This document shows positions 36,922 through 46,208 of a stretch of 64,000 bases of DNA, in pieces. The DNA lies in NCBI RefSeq assembly GCF_000816845.1, contig NZ_CP006880.1, positions 806,001 through 870,000 on the forward strand, given 5' to 3'. Below the pieces are notes generated by a model. That model saw only the letters and a program-made list of their open reading frames with translations, did no database searches and was not told the DNA's origin. Each line of letters opens with the position of its first letter. Within the stretch, counting starts at the first letter, position 1. A program made the position numbers and the translations under genes. Origin of the DNA: Rhizobium gallicum bv. gallicum R602sp. Its GTDB lineage: Bacteria; Pseudomonadota; Alphaproteobacteria; Rhizobiales; Rhizobiaceae.

Positions 36922-38674
36922 CTTCATCCATCCGGCTCTCCTCTTCATTCTCGGTGCTCTGCCGATACCGTTCCTCAGGGGATCGATCGGCAAGGCCTAT
37001 CTGCTGCTGATCCCGACGCTGGCGATCCTTGCCGTGCTCACGATGGAGCCGGGCAGTTATGGCGAGGCAAGATTTATCGGGCAGGAAATCGTGATCGCGA
37101 AGGTCGACAAGCTGAGTATCGTCTTCGCCACCGTTTTCACCGTCATGGCGCTGATCGGTACGGTCTACGCGTTGCACCTGACGCGCACCGGCCAGCATGT
37201 GGCCGCATTCATCTACGTCGGCAGTGCACTCGGGGTGGTATTCGCCGGCGACTACCTGACCCTCTACCTATTCTGGGAAGGCATGGCATTTGCCTCTGCC
37301 TATCTGGTCTTTGCCCAGGGAGGCGACAAGGCAATCCGGGCGGGGTTCCGGTATCTCATGGTTCATATTGCCGGCGGGGTCTGCCTGCTCGGCGGCGTGG
37401 TTCTCCACAGACTCGCCACCGGTTCATCTCTTTTCGGCCCGATCGAGGGAGAAATGGGCGTGGCCGTCTACCTGATCCTTGCCGGGTTCATCCTCAACGC
37501 CGCAGTGCCGCCGCTCAACGCCTGGCTCACCGACGCCTATCCGGAGGCGACCGTCACAGGCGCAGTGTTCATGAGCGCCTTTACCACCAAGACCGCCGTT
37601 TACGTGTTGGCGCGGGCATTTCCGGGGACCGAGCTTTTGGTCTGGCTCGGCATTGCGATGGCGCTATACGGCGTTATCTACGCGGTGCTGGAGAACGACT
37701 GCCGGCGGCTGCTTGCCTATCACATCGTCAGCCAGGTAGGGTATATGGTGGCGGGCGTGGGTATTGGGACGGAAATGGCGGTGAACGGAGCCACCAGCCA
37801 TGCCTTCGCCCATATCCTCTACAAGGCGCTTCTGTTCATGGGTGCGGGGGCGGTGATTCATGTCACTGGGCGGCGTAAGCTCACCGAACTCGGCGGGCTC
37901 TACAAGTCCATGCCGCTGACCGTGACGCTCTATATGGTTGGCGCCTTGGCGATCTCGGCATTTCCATTCTTCTCTGGTTTCGTCACCAAGTCGATGGTCG
38001 TGGCCGCCGCCGGGCAGGATCACCGCGCGCTGGTCGTGCTTGCGCTGACGATGGCATCGTCCGGGACGTTCCTGCACACCGGTCTCAAGCTCCCGTACTA
38101 CATGTTCTTCGGTAAGGACCAGGGCCTAGGGGCCAGGGAGCCGCCCGGGAACATGCTGGTTGCGATGGGTATGGCGGCGGTGCTCTGCATTGCGATCGGT
38201 GTGTTTCCGCGGCCGCTTTATGCAATGCTACCCTATCCAGTCGACTTCGAACCATATACGGGCCTCCATATTACGGAGAGCCTCGGCGTGCTGATGTTTA
38301 CGGCACTGGGTTTTGTCATTTTCCTGCGAGCGCTCGATCCCGAGAATAAGATCAGCCTGGACACCGACTGGTTCTACCGCAAGGGTGCGCGGTACTTCAT
38401 GTGGCTCGCCGAAAGGCCGCTGGCGCGCTACGAGAAGGCGGTGAGCGAGGTGTCCGAGACAACGGCGCTACCTTTCCTGCACGGGTCGGCACGAGAAGGA
38501 TTTCGGATCGACCTTAACGGTGTGGACGCCGTCGTGAACGGCGTCGCCCGTTCGATCCTGGGCGGGGGCGCGGCGTTGCGGCGGCTCCAGACCGGTGTCG
38601 TGACCCATTATGTACTGGCGATGATCGCCGGTCTGATCGCGGCCGCCGTCGTTTTCGCCGTGGCGTGGCGGTAG
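36914..38674 (+). CDS. Antiporter-like complex I subunit 2 (NuoL-position, atypical)
   Basis: A 586-residue membrane subunit with a family-typical Glu122 (LYLFWEGMAFASAYL). The helix 7 motif reads GFILNAAVPPLNAWLTDAYP, with Asn195 and Asn202 where NuoM, NuoN and subunit 1 have Lys and His; Lys226 (AFTTKTAVYVL) is kept. The C-terminus has a NuoL-like layout: a helix, an amphipathic stretch starting LDTDWFYRKGARYFMWLAE, and a last helix after LRRLQTGVVTHYVLAM. It probably takes the place of NuoL, but with an altered proton route. It starts by overlapping the small gene. Confidence 0.82.
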   Translation: MTDFIHPALLFILGALPIPFLRGSIGKAYLLLIPTLAILAVLTMEPGSYGEARFIGQEIVIAKVDKLSIVFATVFTVMALIGTVYALHLTRTGQHVAAFIYVGSALGVVFAGDYLTLYLFWEGMAFASAYLVFAQGGDKAIRAGFRYLMVHIAGGVCLLGGVVLHRLATGSSLFGPIEGEMGVAVYLILAGFILNAAVPPLNAWLTDAYPEATVTGAVFMSAFTTKTAVYVLARAFPGTELLVWLGIAMALYGVIYAVLENDCRRLLAYHIVSQVGYMVAGVGIGTEMAVNGATSHAFAHILYKALLFMGAGAVIHVTGRRKLTELGGLYKSMPLTVTLYMVGALAISAFPFFSGFVTKSMVVAAAGQDHRALVVLALTMASSGTFLHTGLKLPYYMFFGKDQGLGAREPPGNMLVAMGMAAVLCIAIGVFPRPLYAMLPYPVDFEPYTGLHITESLGVLMFTALGFVIFLRALDPENKISLDTDWFYRKGARYFMWLAERPLARYEKAVSEVSETTALPFLHGSAREGFRIDLNGVDAVVNGVARSILGGGAALRRLQTGVVTHYVLAMIAGLIAAAVVFAVAWR

Positions 38675-38682
38675 GGGGTGCG

Positions 38683-40158
38683 ATGGGATTGCCGCTCCTC
38701 AGTCTCATTGTATTCACGCCTGCCGCCGGGGCAGTGTTCCTAATGTTTCTCCGCAGCGAGGATGTGGTGCGCTGGACAGCGCTGGGTGTCGCCGTCCTGG
38801 ATCTGACTCTCTGCATCGCAATGCTGGCCGGCTTCGACACGACGACACACGAGATGCAGTTCACCGAGAGGCACCCGTGGGTACCTTCGCTCGGGATCAC
38901 CTATGCGCTCGGTATCGATGGGATCAGCGCGCTCTTCGTGTTCTTGACCGCACTGCTGGGATGGATCTGCGTGCTCGCCTCGTGGGTTGCGATCGAGAGC
39001 AAGGTGAAGGAGTTCATGGTGAGCCTGCTCGTCATGCAGGCGTTGATGCTGGGGGTATTCAGCGCCCTCGACCTGTTTCTGTTTTATGTTTGCTGGGAGG
39101 CAATGCTGATCCCGATGTACCTGATAATCGGGGTGTGGGGCGGTGATGGCCGGGTCTATGCCGCGTTCAAGTTCTTCCTCTACACGCTGGCGGGCAGCCT
39201 ACTGTTCCTGATCGGTGTCATTGTGCTCTATTTCCACGGCGGCAGGACCTTCGACATACTCGCGCTCACAGGTCAGGATTTGCCGTTCTGGATCCAATCC
39301 TGGCTTTTCTTCGCCTTTCTGATTGCCTTCGCCGTGAAGGTGCCGATGGTCCCGGTTCATACCTGGCTGCCGGACGCTCATGTACAGGCGCCGACGGCTG
39401 GCAGCATCATCCTGGCCGGAGTGCTCCTGAAGATGGGCGCCTACGGGTTCTTGCGGTTCTCGCTGCCGATACTGCCGGAGGCGTCGATATACTATTCGAC
39501 GCTGATGCTGGCGCTTTCGGCGCTCGCCATCGTCTATGGCGGATTGCTTGCGCTGGCGCAGGACGATCTGAAGAAGTTGGTCGCCTATTCCAGCATCAGT
39601 CATATGGGTTTCGTAACACTGGGGATTTTTGCGCTGAACCTGCGCGGGCTCCAGGGCGGCATCCTGCAAATGTTCAATCATGGCGTAACGACGGGCGCAT
39701 TGTTCCTCTTCGTCGGTCTGATCTACGAGCGGACGCATACGCGCAGTATCGCCGACTATGGCGGGCTGATGAAGGTGGCGCCGATCTATACTGCGTTTCT
39801 GGCGCTGTTCACCTTGTCGTCGATGGCCCTGCCGGGAACGAATTCTTTCATCGGCGAGTTGCTGGTGCTGTCGGGCGGATTTGCGGCCAACCTGGCCGCC
39901 GGCGCGGCCGCGGTCGTAGGCGCTTTGCTGAGCGCGGCCTATCTTCTTGGCATGTACAGGAGAGTAGCACTTGGTCCAGCCAGCATCGGCGCCCGCTTCA
40001 AGATACGTGACGTGAACGCCCGCGAGATGGCTGCGATCCTGCCGCTGGCTGTCTTCGTGCTTTGGGTGGGGCTCTATCCGAAACCCTTTCTCAACATCAT
40101 CGACGTCTCGGTGAAGCATTTGCTGGCGCACGTGCACACCACGGGGAGCGGCCAATGA
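38683..40158 (+). CDS. nuoM: NADH-quinone oxidoreductase subunit M
   Basis: A 491-residue pump subunit with about 14 helices. Key residues are Glu139 (FYVCWEAMLIPMY), Lys219 and His226 (FAVKVPMVPVHTWLPDAH) and Lys250 (GVLLKMGAYGFLR). The motif AYSSISHMGFVTLGIFALN is typical NuoM. The ATG at 38683 has a G-rich site just upstream; six further codons upstream are possible. It overlaps nuoN by four bases (ATGA). Confidence 0.95.
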   Translation: MGLPLLSLIVFTPAAGAVFLMFLRSEDVVRWTALGVAVLDLTLCIAMLAGFDTTTHEMQFTERHPWVPSLGITYALGIDGISALFVFLTALLGWICVLASWVAIESKVKEFMVSLLVMQALMLGVFSALDLFLFYVCWEAMLIPMYLIIGVWGGDGRVYAAFKFFLYTLAGSLLFLIGVIVLYFHGGRTFDILALTGQDLPFWIQSWLFFAFLIAFAVKVPMVPVHTWLPDAHVQAPTAGSIILAGVLLKMGAYGFLRFSLPILPEASIYYSTLMLALSALAIVYGGLLALAQDDLKKLVAYSSISHMGFVTLGIFALNLRGLQGGILQMFNHGVTTGALFLFVGLIYERTHTRSIADYGGLMKVAPIYTAFLALFTLSSMALPGTNSFIGELLVLSGGFAANLAAGAAAVVGALLSAAYLLGMYRRVALGPASIGARFKIRDVNAREMAAILPLAVFVLWVGLYPKPFLNIIDVSVKHLLAHVHTTGSGQ

Positions 40159-41594
40159 CCGCCGCCGCGCTTTTCCAGTCTGCTTTAGCGAGCCTGCCCG
40201 AGATCGTGGTGATCACTGGCGCCTGTATCCTGCTGATCCTTGGCCAGCTTGTGCGCAAGGGGCAGGAACATGTCTTTGTGTGGGCATCCGTCGCCGTCGT
40301 GCTGATTGCTGCCTTGGGGACACTCATGCTGGCGAGCGAGGTACGGCCGGCCTACACGGGCATGTTCGTCGCCGACGGCTTTGCGGTCTTTTTCAAGTTC
40401 GTGTTCTATTTAGCCACTGTTTTGACATTCTTCCTGTCGCGAAAATATGCAGACATTGAGGGGATTGAAAGTAGCGAATACTATGTTCTGCTGCTCTTCG
40501 CCCTGTCGGGAATGATGATCATGGCCTCGGCGACCGATCTATTGTCGCTTTATGTGGGCCTCGAACTGATGGTGCTCTGCACCTATGTACTGACCGGTTT
40601 CTTGCGAAGAGAGCCGCGTTCGAACGAAGCGGCACTGAAATACGTGATCCTTGGCGCGGTCTCGACCGCGATCTTCCTCTATGGCGTTTCGCTCGTTTAC
40701 GGGCTCACCGGCACGACGCAACTGGACGGCATGACGGCCGCGGTGACCGGCGATCGGCTCGATCCCGGATTGCTGCTGGCGGTGGTCTTCATCGTCGCGG
40801 GGTTGGTCTTCAAGGTCGGCGCGGTGCCGTTCCATATGTGGGTGCCGGACGTCTACGAGGGCGCGCCGACGACGATCACGGCTTTCATGTCTGTGGGGCC
40901 GAAGGCTGCGGGGTTTGCGGCGATCCTGCGGGTGTTCCTCAACCCGCTGGTTGCAGCTTCGGACGCCTGGGTCGTTGTCGCCGTCATTGCGGTAGCGACT
41001 ATGGCACTCGGCAGCTTCGTGGCGCTGGTGCAGGACAATTTCAAGCGCCTCCTGGCCTATTCCAGCATCGCCCATGCCGGGTTCGCCATTTTCGGCGTGG
41101 TAGCCGGCGGAGCGGACGGCATCGCCAGCGTGATGCTCTACCTGCTGATCTATTCTTTGATGAACCTCGGCATTTTCGGCATCGTCATCATGATGCGCAA
41201 CGGCGATTTTTCGGGCGAAATAATCGAAGAGTACGCGGGCTTTGCCAGGTCGCATCCCGGGCTGGCGCTTCTGATGCTGCTCTATCTGTTCTCGCTGGCC
41301 GGCATTCCTCCGACAGCCGGGTTCTTCGCCAAGTTCTACGTGCTGGTCGCGTTGGTCGAGCGGGGTTTCGTCATGCTGGCGGTGATCGCAGTGCTCTTGA
41401 GCGCCGTCGCCGCCTACTTCTACATCCGCATCGTCATGGTGATCTACATGCGCGAGCCACGCAGGGTGTTTGACCCGGCTCTGACGCCCCTGGTTCGCGC
41501 GACCCTCGCCTTCACCGCCGTAGGCACTCTCGGAATCGGCCTATTTCCGGAACGGTTCCTCAGGCTTGCTCAAGGTGCGGTGTTTGGAGGCTGA
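40155..41594 (+). CDS. nuoN: NADH-quinone oxidoreductase subunit N
   Basis: A 479-residue pump subunit, about 14 helices, with Glu137 (LYVGLELMVLCTYV), Lys220 and His227 (VFKVGAVPFHMWVPDVYEG) and Lys250. The VYEGAPT motif marks it as NuoN. The start overlaps the nuoM stop; GGGGAG lies upstream. A 153-base gap follows before nuoA, containing a small TTCCC-N4-GGGAA hairpin at 41614-41627. The operon may be partly re-initiated there. Confidence 0.95.
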   Translation: MTAAALFQSALASLPEIVVITGACILLILGQLVRKGQEHVFVWASVAVVLIAALGTLMLASEVRPAYTGMFVADGFAVFFKFVFYLATVLTFFLSRKYADIEGIESSEYYVLLLFALSGMMIMASATDLLSLYVGLELMVLCTYVLTGFLRREPRSNEAALKYVILGAVSTAIFLYGVSLVYGLTGTTQLDGMTAAVTGDRLDPGLLLAVVFIVAGLVFKVGAVPFHMWVPDVYEGAPTTITAFMSVGPKAAGFAAILRVFLNPLVAASDAWVVVAVIAVATMALGSFVALVQDNFKRLLAYSSIAHAGFAIFGVVAGGADGIASVMLYLLIYSLMNLGIFGIVIMMRNGDFSGEIIEEYAGFARSHPGLALLMLLYLFSLAGIPPTAGFFAKFYVLVALVERGFVMLAVIAVLLSAVAAYFYIRIVMVIYMREPRRVFDPALTPLVRATLAFTAVGTLGIGLFPERFLRLAQGAVFGG

Positions 41595-41747
41595 TCTATT
41601 GGATTTGCAATGGTTCCCCCGAGGGAATACACTGACAATTGAAGAAAGGAGCGCCCAAGTCACTTACTGGGGCGACCGCATTGCCGGCCCGGAGGGGTCG
41701 GTCGCGGCCTGAGCAAGGCCCTCGGTGGGTGACCGGGGAAATGCGAC

Positions 41748-42113
41748 ATGTCTGCAATGGAATTTCTGCCTGTTCTCTTCATGGCCGCCGGAATTGTTCT
41801 GGTGGCGATGATGACGCTTTTCGTCTCGTCGCTGCTGCGCCCCTCCAATTCCTATCCCGCAAAGAACATGCCCTACGAATGCGGCATGGACCCGTCGGGC
41901 GAAGCTGCCGGGGGCCGCTTCAGAGTGCCGTTCTTTATCCTTGCGATACTGCTGGTGGTCTTCGATGTCGAGGCAATGTTCCTCTTTCCCTGGGCCGTCG
42001 TTCTGAAAGAGATCGGGCTCATCGGGTATATTGAGATGTTCGTCTTCATGTTGCTGCTTCTCGTGGGGTTCGCCTACGCTTGGCTGAAGGGAGCGTTGGA
42101 ATGGGAGGAATAA
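41748..42113 (+). CDS. nuoA: NADH-quinone oxidoreductase subunit A
   Basis: A 121-residue, three-helix subunit. It has the loop signature [14 protein letters not shown] with its conserved cysteine near the quinone channel, and [19 protein letters not shown]. It starts the A-G half of the operon, which in most bacteria comes first; here it follows J-N. It overlaps nuoB by 13 bases. Confidence 0.95.
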   Translation: MSAMEFLPVLFMAAGIVLVAMMTLFVSSLLRPSNSYPAKNMPYECGMDPSGEAAGGRFRVPFFILAILLVVFDVEAMFLFPWAVVLKEIGLIGYIEMFVFMLLLLVGFAYAWLKGALEWEE

Positions 42114-42604
42114 ACAACGCGATCCGCGATAGTGTACTGTTCACCACGGCCGACAGCATTATCGGCTGGAGCCGGCGGTCAGCCCTATGGCCTGAGACCT
42201 TCGGCATTGCTTGCTGCGCCATCGAGATGATCTCGGCCGGTTGCGCGCGTTATGATCTCGACCGGTTCGGCGTGGTGTTCCGCCCTTCACCACGTCAGTC
42301 CGATGTGATGATCATCGCCGGCACCGTGACCCGGAAATTCGCGCCCGTCGTGCGTCGGCTCTACGACCAGATGCCGGAACCGCGCTGGGTGATCGCAATG
42401 GGCACCTGCGCCATTTCGGGCGGGGTTTACAACACCTACGCCGTGGTGCAGGGGTCGGAGACTTTCGTGCCCGTCGACGTTCATGTGCCCGGCTGTCCCC
42501 CGCGGCCCGAGGCGTTGATGCATGGCTTCCTCCTGCTTCAAGAGAAGATCAAGAGGTCCCGCGCGCTGGCCGGGACGCGTCTGGATCGGGTTGCATCATC
42601 ATGA
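42101..42604 (+). CDS. nuoB: NADH-quinone oxidoreductase subunit B
   Basis: A 167-residue peripheral-arm protein that binds cluster N2, the last iron-sulfur centre before quinone. All four ligands are present: adjacent Cys38 and Cys39 (GIACCAIEM), Cys103 (GTCAISGG) and Cys132 (VPGCPPRPE). The ATG at 42101 lies inside the nuoA end with GGGAG upstream. Overlaps nuoC by four bases. Confidence 0.96.
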   Translation: MGGINNAIRDSVLFTTADSIIGWSRRSALWPETFGIACCAIEMISAGCARYDLDRFGVVFRPSPRQSDVMIIAGTVTRKFAPVVRRLYDQMPEPRWVIAMGTCAISGGVYNTYAVVQGSETFVPVDVHVPGCPPRPEALMHGFLLLQEKIKRSRALAGTRLDRVASS

Positions 42605-43164
42605 GTGTAGGGCGGCCTCTCGATCATGGTCCGATCATGGAGCGTTTCGGAGGGGCAATCGAGGACCTCGGCTGCGCGCACGGCATTCACGTCTTTGCTG
42701 TTCCTCCCGAGACGATCGTCGAGTTCTGCCGGTTCCTGAAGGAACATCCAGCGCTGCGATTCAACTTCCTCTCGGACATCTGTGGGGTTGATCATTATCC
42801 CGAAACACCGCGATTCGAAGCGGTATACCACCTTTACTCGCTGCCCAACCGGTGGCGGATTCGCATCAAGTGCTGGCTTGGCGATCCGCCGCAGCTTTCC
42901 TCGGTTACGGGCGTTTGGCGCACCGCCAACTGGCATGAACGCGAAGCCTGGGACATGTACGGGATCAGGTTCGAGGGTCACCCAGACCTGCGCCGGATCT
43001 ACATGTGGGAGGAATTCGAGGGCTTCCCGCAGCGCAAGGACTTTCCGCTGCGCGGATACAAGGATAAGTTGAATCCGTTTGGAGCCGAAGGCCCGCCGCC
43101 GACACAGCCGGACCTCGCCACCAGGGATATTCCGCAAGCAGGCCGTTCCGCGCGGGAGAGTTGA
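42601..43164 (+). CDS. nuoC: NADH-quinone oxidoreductase subunit C
   Basis: A 187-residue subunit of the connecting module (30 kDa homologue). The family signature is [20 protein letters not shown] then [20 protein letters not shown]. It is separate from NuoD, not fused as in E. coli. The ATGA overlap with nuoB shows coupling. Confidence 0.95.
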   Translation: MSVGRPLDHGPIMERFGGAIEDLGCAHGIHVFAVPPETIVEFCRFLKEHPALRFNFLSDICGVDHYPETPRFEAVYHLYSLPNRWRIRIKCWLGDPPQLSSVTGVWRTANWHEREAWDMYGIRFEGHPDLRRIYMWEEFEGFPQRKDFPLRGYKDKLNPFGAEGPPPTQPDLATRDIPQAGRSARES

Positions 43165-43165
43165 G

Positions 43166-44380
43166 ATGACTGAAGTCACCGAGCTCGGCAGGCCTGAAGG
43201 CGAAGCGCTCAATACCAGGGAAGTGCTTCTGAACCTCGGCCCGCAGCACCCCAGCACTCATGGGGTTCTTCGGCTCGTCCTCGAACTGACCGGCGAATAC
43301 GTCGAGCGCGTCGACCCGCATATCGGCTATCTCCACCGCGGCACCGAAAAACTGGCGGAGAGCTTCACCTATACTCAGATTTTCCCGCTGACGGACCGGC
43401 TCGACTACCTCTGCCCACCTTCGAATAACCTGGCATTTGCACTGGCCGTGGAGAAACTCCTCGGCATAGAAGCACCGGTACGGGCGCAGTATATTCGCGT
43501 GTTGATGGCCGAGCTGGCACGGATCTCGGGCCATCTCCTGATCACCGGTGCACTGCCGATGGACCTTGGCGCCATGACCGCGTTGCTCTATGCGATGCGC
43601 GAGCGCGAGATGATCATGGATCTGTTGGAGATGATTTCCGGGGCGCGGATGCATACATCTTTCTGCCGGGTCGGCGGTGTGCGCGAGGACCTGCCCGACG
43701 GGTTCCTCCCCAAGATCCGGGAATTCTGTGACATTTTCCCGAACCGCATTCGCGACTATGATCGGCTGCTTCAGAACAACCGGGTGTTTTTGAACCGTAC
43801 GCAAGGGATCGGCGTAATCGCCGCCGAGGATGCCATCGATCTCGGCCTGAGTGGCCCAAACCTGCGCGCCTCGGGCGTCGATTGGGACATCCGCCGCGAC
43901 GAGCCTTATGAGATCTACGATCGGCTCGACTTCAATGTCATTACCCGCAAGGAGGGCGACTGCTATGCGCGCTGGCAGTGCCGTGTCGAGGAAATGCGCG
44001 AGAGCATCCGGATCATTGAGCAATGTCTCGACCAGATGCCCGAGGGGCCGTTCCAGATCGACATGCCGACAATCGCCTTCCCGGTGGACAAGGACAGGGT
44101 GCACTGCTCGATGGAGGCATTGATCCAGCATTTCGATCTATCGGCCTACGGCTTCAAGGTGCCGAAGGGCGAGGTTTATTCTGCGATCGAGGCGCCAAAG
44201 GGCGAGCTAGGTTTCTACATCATCAGCGACGGATCGCCCAAACCGTTCCGTATGAAGGTGCGGGCACCGTCCTTCGTCAACCTTCAGGCACTCTTTGGAG
44301 TGACCAACGCCCGCTATCTGGCGGACATGATCGCCGTGCTCGGCAGCCTCGACCCGGTGATGGCCGAGGTGGACAAGTAG
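43166..44380 (+). CDS. nuoD: NADH-quinone oxidoreductase subunit D
   Basis: A 404-residue 49 kDa-type subunit that lines the quinone pocket. Conserved segments include NLGPQHPSTHGVLR (quinone-site histidines), HIGYLHRGTEKLAE, and SDGSPKPFRMKVRAPSFVNL close to the C-terminus. The start at 43166 has GGGAG upstream and follows the nuoC stop by one base. All residues usually kept in functional enzymes appear present. Confidence 0.96.
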   Translation: MTEVTELGRPEGEALNTREVLLNLGPQHPSTHGVLRLVLELTGEYVERVDPHIGYLHRGTEKLAESFTYTQIFPLTDRLDYLCPPSNNLAFALAVEKLLGIEAPVRAQYIRVLMAELARISGHLLITGALPMDLGAMTALLYAMREREMIMDLLEMISGARMHTSFCRVGGVREDLPDGFLPKIREFCDIFPNRIRDYDRLLQNNRVFLNRTQGIGVIAAEDAIDLGLSGPNLRASGVDWDIRRDEPYEIYDRLDFNVITRKEGDCYARWQCRVEEMRESIRIIEQCLDQMPEGPFQIDMPTIAFPVDKDRVHCSMEALIQHFDLSAYGFKVPKGEVYSAIEAPKGELGFYIISDGSPKPFRMKVRAPSFVNLQALFGVTNARYLADMIAVLGSLDPVMAEVDK

Positions 44381-44398
44381 CAGGGAGGTTCAAACCCG

Positions 44399-44908
44399 AT
44401 GACCATGCGCGAACAGATCGAGGCGGCGGCGGCGCGGTATCCCGACCAGCGCTCGGCGATCATGCCCGCGCTTCTGATCGCGCAGAGGGAGCATGGCCAT
44501 TTGCCTGGTCCAGTGCTGGAAGAAGTCGCCAATATCCTTGGTGTCGAGCGGATCTGGGTCTACGAACTGGCGACCTTCTACACACTCTTTCATGTCGAAC
44601 CGGTGGGCATGTTCCACCTGCAACTCTGCGACAACGTTTCCTGCATGCTGCGCCGCTCCGAGGACCTCTTGAGGCATTTGGAGGAGGTGCTGGGGATCAA
44701 CAAGGGCGGCACAACGCCGGATGGGCTGTTCACGCTTTCGACAGTCGAGTGCCTCGGTGCATGCGAGATGGCTCCGGTGATGCAGGTTGGCGACGATTAC
44801 CACGGCAACCTTGATGTCGCGCGGATAGACGCGCTGCTGGACGGCCTCCGCGCCTTGGCGAGGCAGGCCGAAAGTGGGCCCACCCTTGCACGGCCGCCGG
44901 GAAGGTAG
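44399..44908 (+). CDS. nuoE: NADH-quinone oxidoreductase subunit E
   Basis: A 169-residue thioredoxin-like ferredoxin that carries cluster N1a. Ligands are Cys77 and Cys82 (LCDNVSCML) and Cys118 and Cys122 (ECLGACEMAP). The N-terminal part is helical (MREQIEAAAARYPDQRS). GGGAGG precedes the ATG; the second ATG two codons later is an alternative. Four bases separate it from nuoF. Confidence 0.95.
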   Translation: MTMREQIEAAAARYPDQRSAIMPALLIAQREHGHLPGPVLEEVANILGVERIWVYELATFYTLFHVEPVGMFHLQLCDNVSCMLRRSEDLLRHLEEVLGINKGGTTPDGLFTLSTVECLGACEMAPVMQVGDDYHGNLDVARIDALLDGLRALARQAESGPTLARPPGR

Positions 44909-44912
44909 GGTC

Positions 44913-46190
44913 ATGTTCGAGCCGGTTCTTCTTAAGAATATCGACGTGCCGGACAGTCATTTGCTGTCGACCTATGAGGCCGGCGGCGGCTATCAGGCAT
45001 TGGCCAAGACGCTGCGCGAGTATACGCCGGACGAGGTCATCGACCTCGTCAAACAGTCCAACCTGCGCGGCCGCGGCGGGGCCGGATTCCCGACGGGCAT
45101 GAAATGGTCCTTCGTGCCGAAGCAGGCCGGCAAGCCGAAATACCTGTGCTGCAACGCTGATGAGGGCGAGCCCGGAACCTTCAAGGACCGGATCATCATG
45201 GAGCGCGATCCACACCAGCTCATCGAGGGGCTGGCGGTAAGCGCCTACGCGATCGGGGCCGAAACCGCCTATGTCTACATCCGGGGAGAATATGTGACGG
45301 CGATACGCCGCCTGGAGCAAGCGATCGCCCAGGCTCACGAAAGGTCCTATCTCGGAACGAGTGTTCTAGGCTCTGATTTCAAGTTCACCGTGCACGTTCA
45401 CTGCGGCGCGGGCGCCTATATTTGCGGCGAGGAGACCGCGATGCTCGAGTCGCTCGAGGGCAAGCGGGCGCAGCCGCGATTGAAACCGCCGTTTCCCGCC
45501 GTGGCCGGGCTCTACTCCAGCCCCACCGTTATCAACAATGTCGAGACGATTGCTTGCGTGCCGCATATTGTGGCGCGCGGGCCGGCCTGGTTTCGGGGCA
45601 TCGGTCCGGATAAGAGCCCCGGCCCGAAGCTCTACTGCCTGAGCGGGCAGGTGCGCAACCCCGGCCTTTACGAGCTGCCGATGGGCATATCGCTGCGCGA
45701 ACTGGTCGAGGAGCACGCTGGCGGTCCGTTACCGGGGCGCAGGATCAAGGCTGTAATTCCGGGCGGGGTCTCGGCGCCGGTAATACCTGAGGGCGGGCTG
45801 GAGGTCGGGATGGATTTCGACTCGCTTGCTGCCGCCGGCTCGATGCTTGGTTCGGCCGGCGTTGTTGTAATCGACGACTCGACCTGCATGGTCAAGGTCG
45901 CCACCCGGATCATAGAGTTCTTCCACCACGAGTCCTGCGGCAAGTGTACGCCATGCCGGGAAGGATTGAACTGGGCCGTAAAGGTACTGCGCCGCATTGA
46001 GACCGGGGAAGGCGGGCCTGGAGATCTGGAGCAGCTGGAGATGCTTTGCAAAGGCATTTTCGGCAATACGTTTTGTGCTTTGGGTGACGGTGCCGCGATG
46101 GGATTGCGGGCGGCGCTTAAGCATTTCCGCGACGAGTTCGTCGTCCATATCGAGGAGCGGAGGTGCCCGTTTCACAGAGCGTGTGTTTGA
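44913..46190 (+). CDS. nuoF: NADH-quinone oxidoreductase subunit F
   Basis: A 425-residue flavoprotein that oxidises NADH. The NADH-binding loop is GRGGAGFPTG (53-62), the FMN site includes CNADEGEPGTFKDR, and the N3 cluster motif is ESCGKCTPCREG plus a later Cys (IFGNTFCALGD). The start at 44913 fits the usual N-terminus. Its presence shows that this complex I accepts NADH rather than only ferredoxin or F420. Confidence 0.96.
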   Translation: MFEPVLLKNIDVPDSHLLSTYEAGGGYQALAKTLREYTPDEVIDLVKQSNLRGRGGAGFPTGMKWSFVPKQAGKPKYLCCNADEGEPGTFKDRIIMERDPHQLIEGLAVSAYAIGAETAYVYIRGEYVTAIRRLEQAIAQAHERSYLGTSVLGSDFKFTVHVHCGAGAYICGEETAMLESLEGKRAQPRLKPPFPAVAGLYSSPTVINNVETIACVPHIVARGPAWFRGIGPDKSPGPKLYCLSGQVRNPGLYELPMGISLRELVEEHAGGPLPGRRIKAVIPGGVSAPVIPEGGLEVGMDFDSLAAAGSMLGSAGVVVIDDSTCMVKVATRIIEFFHHESCGKCTPCREGLNWAVKVLRRIETGEGGPGDLEQLEMLCKGIFGNTFCALGDGAAMGLRAALKHFRDEFVVHIEERRCPFHRACV

Positions 46191-46208
46191 GGCGGGCTTG
46201 GAGGAAGC

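Noticed and set aside
42965..44131. A 388-codon open frame antisense to nuoD
   Set aside because: High GC content leaves long open frames opposite real genes. The translation is a low-complexity mix of Arg, Ala, His and Leu without family features, while the sense strand is clearly nuoD.
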